Source of the DNA: Gordionus sp. m RMFG-2023
Taxonomy: Eukaryota > Nematomorpha > Gordioida > Chordodea > Parachordodidae
Reading direction: 5' to 3'
Assembly: GCF_954871325.1 (NCBI RefSeq)
Contig: NC_088777.1
Span: 31,411,366 to 31,475,365 of the forward strand
Length of the DNA stretch: 64,000 nucleotides
Below, piece by piece: positions 61,501 through 64,000 of this stretch (within the stretch, counting starts at the first letter, position 1; every line of letters begins with the position of its first letter). The notes under the pieces were generated by a model, which was not told where the DNA came from, did not search any database, and worked only from the letters and a program-made list of their open reading frames with translations. The translations under genes and the position numbers were made by a program.

Positions 61501-62740
61501 AGCCCATATATTTTCATAGAATTTTAAGTTCAAAATATTTTAATCTTTTATTTCCTTTCAGAAATGCTATGAACATAATCATAAGAGGGAAGGTGTATTG
61601 GGATATTTCCCCCTATAAAATTTGTCTGTTCTGTAAATATCATTTTAGCTTAATAATTTCTACATAACCCTAACCCCTCTATTTCCCAAAAAATATATAA
61701 TATATCATTATAAATAAGAATTCGAGAAAAAGCTAAGTAAAGTCAACAATTTTTTTACATAAGTTACTATAAATCAAATTGAAAAAAAATATTTCTCTAA
61801 AAAAAGTGAAAACTAAATATCTATAAAAATAGAACATAGCCAATAAATTACGATATGTGGACCTTAAGACCTTTAATAAAACTTATGGGGAAAAACGACC
61901 TAATCGCCTCCCTAGCAAATTCCTGGTTAAGCATATGGTTAAAAGGGGTGTAAAATTTAAAAATGGGAGTTGAACATGACAGAGAATAAAGGATGCGCGG
62001 AATTTTAGTTTTTAAGGAGGGAGAAAGATTTATGCGAGGGTAGCAAGTCAAGTTACAATTGATATCCTCCCGAGAAACCTAAATATGTTAGCTCCTCCTT
62101 GGAGATAATTTTGATCGGAGGAGTTTACTTGCATAAATGCGGATTGCTAGAGATATTAAATTTTAAATCACATATAATTGTATTATGTTTTTACACACTA
62201 TATTATGAAAATCTTTTAGATATGAATAAACGTGTATAAGCATTCACGAATTTTAACACTTTTTGCTTTGAATTCGAACGCATTCAATTTTTTGCCAACA
62301 AACGATGAACGTGAATGAATATGTTTCTTTTGGAATGTAAATTTTACTAAAAAATTATTATTTCATAATAAATGTAAAGTAAAAAAAAATTTTTTTTATT
62401 GATAACAAATGATTTATTATTATAAAACCCTAAATCATATTAGAACGCCGAATTAAAAATCCGCAAATAATTTTTGAATTATCTCTTTAAAATACTTTAA
62501 TTTGTTTAAATCTTTATAAGATATTTTTATGGTATAATTAACTATTCAAATATATGTTAGTTTTATTAATATTGATCAAAAATCATATGAATATGATCAT
62601 TAAAAAAAGTCGTGTTTTTAAAATGAAACCTAAAGTTTGAGAAATTAATCGTCATTTTACCTTTAATACTTGTTACGTAGGCTTAAAAGCTAATGATGGA
62701 TGTAATTCTTATAGGTTGAGTTCAATATTTATCTATTGCT
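61501..62740. other. AT-rich DNA with one dispersed-repeat relic
   Basis: Reverse-oriented relative of the 32215/43540 repeat at about 61590-61670 (CTGTTCTGTAAATATCATTT TAGCTTAATA). Nothing else recognised. The 67-codon minus frame at 61848-62051 matches nothing I know. Confidence 0.4.
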
Positions 62741-62749
62741 TAAAACACT

Positions 62750-63140
62750 TTTATTTTAGGTCTTGCCTGTACTTTTTACTTCGATATTTTTTATTGGATT
62801 TAAATGGGGGCATTTTAGTAAAACAAAACTGTTGTCTGATTTAAATAAATTTGGTCCATTTTTAAATATGACATGACGCTTTATCTTGTTGAAAAATAAA
62901 ATCCTCTTGCGGAAACCATATATTCGTCAAATCAATGAGCTCCTTCGATAAAATCTCTTGGTATTTGAATAAATTTATAATTTCTTCAGCAAAACACATG
63001 TTACTTACTGAAATTTTGAGGGCCTTCTTTAGATAGTTTGCTTTTGTTGACAAGTCAACTAAGACTTTTCCTTTTGGTATAAAAATGACAGAATTAGATA
63101 ACGATTTTTTAAATATTAAATGTACCACAAAACCCATAAA
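62750..63140 (-). pseudogene. Tc1-like transposase remnant
   Basis: Minus-strand translation gives MGFVVHLIFKKSLSNSVIFI, later FKYQEILSKELI, then EDFIFQQDKASCHI with the second catalytic Asp of the Tc1/mariner triad. After a break, KCPHLNPIKNIE matches the motif SPDLNPIENLW that carries the region of the third acid. Stops and at least one frame change separate the parts; the N-terminal DNA-binding region is absent. Ends were not found. Confidence 0.75.
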
Positions 63141-64000
63141 ATAAATCTCTCTATTACAAGTAGTAATAGAAATATTATACTAAAGCAATTTATTTTCCAA
63201 CACTAATCTTTTAAAACATATCAGTCCCGTTAAGTTCTAACATTTTCCCCCTCCTTTTAGCTGAGAACTGTCAGTTTGAATAATGGGTCTATACAAATAC
63301 CACAAATTTTACTATTAATTATCAATATTTCCAGAATTTCTGCCCTAAGGATCCCATTCCTATGAGGTTTAAGTTATTTTGTTTCCAAGGAGTTGGATAA
63401 TTGCTTATTATTTAATCAAAATGTATCATAAAGTATTTTTTAAGCACAACAATAGTAGGCATCAATATTAAAATAAAAACAGATGATACAAAACTTATAC
63501 CTTATGTTAAAAATTCTTAAATTTAAGAAGTCGCAATTAATTAGATTTACGATGTTAGAGTGATATTCATTTTGATTTATATACTATTTAGTATTTACTT
63601 ATTTTAAATATCCTTAATAATTATTGATTTAATATATTGTTTTACCCTGTATGTTATCATCTAAAAGCTATATAAATTAAAACTTTATCATATTATTCTC
63701 TCTATATAAAATTATTATGTTGAAAAATGATTGTTATGAAAATAAAATTTACAGAAATCTAATTTATGTAAGGTTCATGTTTTTCCTACAATAAGCAGCA
63801 TCTACTACGGTTTTTTTTCTAATATAACATCGCACCATCTTCAGTGTGAACAAGGAATTGCAAAAAATTGATAATGGAAAAAAATAGATTATAGGCATGG
63901 ATGTTCCTACGTGTCCTGTTCCAACTTGGCCTTAATATTTATATTAAAATTAGTTTTCATAATAGTATCGTGGTCTATCATGATAAATATTCGAAGTTAC
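63141..64000. other. AT-rich DNA, nothing recognised
   Basis: No open frame, repeat pair or element end could be supported up to the edge of the window. Confidence 0.4.

Overview
This is a stretch of nuclear DNA from an animal (metazoan). It is roughly three-quarters A+T by eye. Its genes have GT-AG introns, and most of the remaining sequence is transposable elements. The clearest taxonomic clue is a collagen gene whose C-terminal domain is of the sponge 'short-chain collagen C4' type, a family known from sponges, cnidarians and some bilaterians but not from fungi, plants or protists. I cannot name the species; an AT-rich early-branching or highly derived animal fits.

Layout. 1-16.7 kb is gene-poor. 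Its core is a four-element nest: a hobo-like hAT (1623-7797) holds a second hAT with a decayed BED-finger transposase (2036-7376), which holds a 385-bp palindromic element and a short LTR retrotransposon. Most boundaries are supported by target-site duplications (TSDs). Another hAT lies at 11.9-13.2 kb and small MITEs at 14.9-15.7 kb.

16.7-46.5 kb (+ strand) is one gene for a predicted membrane-anchored collagen of about 1,185 residues in 16 exons whose phases all agree: cytoplasmic tail, one transmembrane segment, a disordered linker, about 144 Gly-X-Y triplets, then the C4-like domain. Seven consecutive collagen exons are each exactly 126 nt. The introns are crowded with elements. Intron 11 (14.2 kb) alone holds a long-inverted-repeat element with an integrase-type remnant, two Mutator-like elements (MULEs) with tandem-repeat ends, a 217-bp MITE and a hobo-like hAT.

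46.5-52.0 kb lies between two convergent genes and holds a hAT fragment, a mariner remnant and a 1.8-kb element with about 0.4-0.5-kb inverted ends.

52.0-57.5 kb (- strand, possibly to 58.0 kb) is a multi-exon gene for an unrecognised Asn/Ser/Lys-rich protein of about 1,560 residues with two or three short related motifs. 58-64 kb is again mobile DNA: a LINE remnant split by a hAT, and a Tc1-like fragment.

The two host genes may or may not be functionally related; nothing in the sequence links them beyond adjacency. Exon boundaries were read by hand from splice consensus, phase continuity and protein pattern, so individual ends may be off by a few bases where noted.
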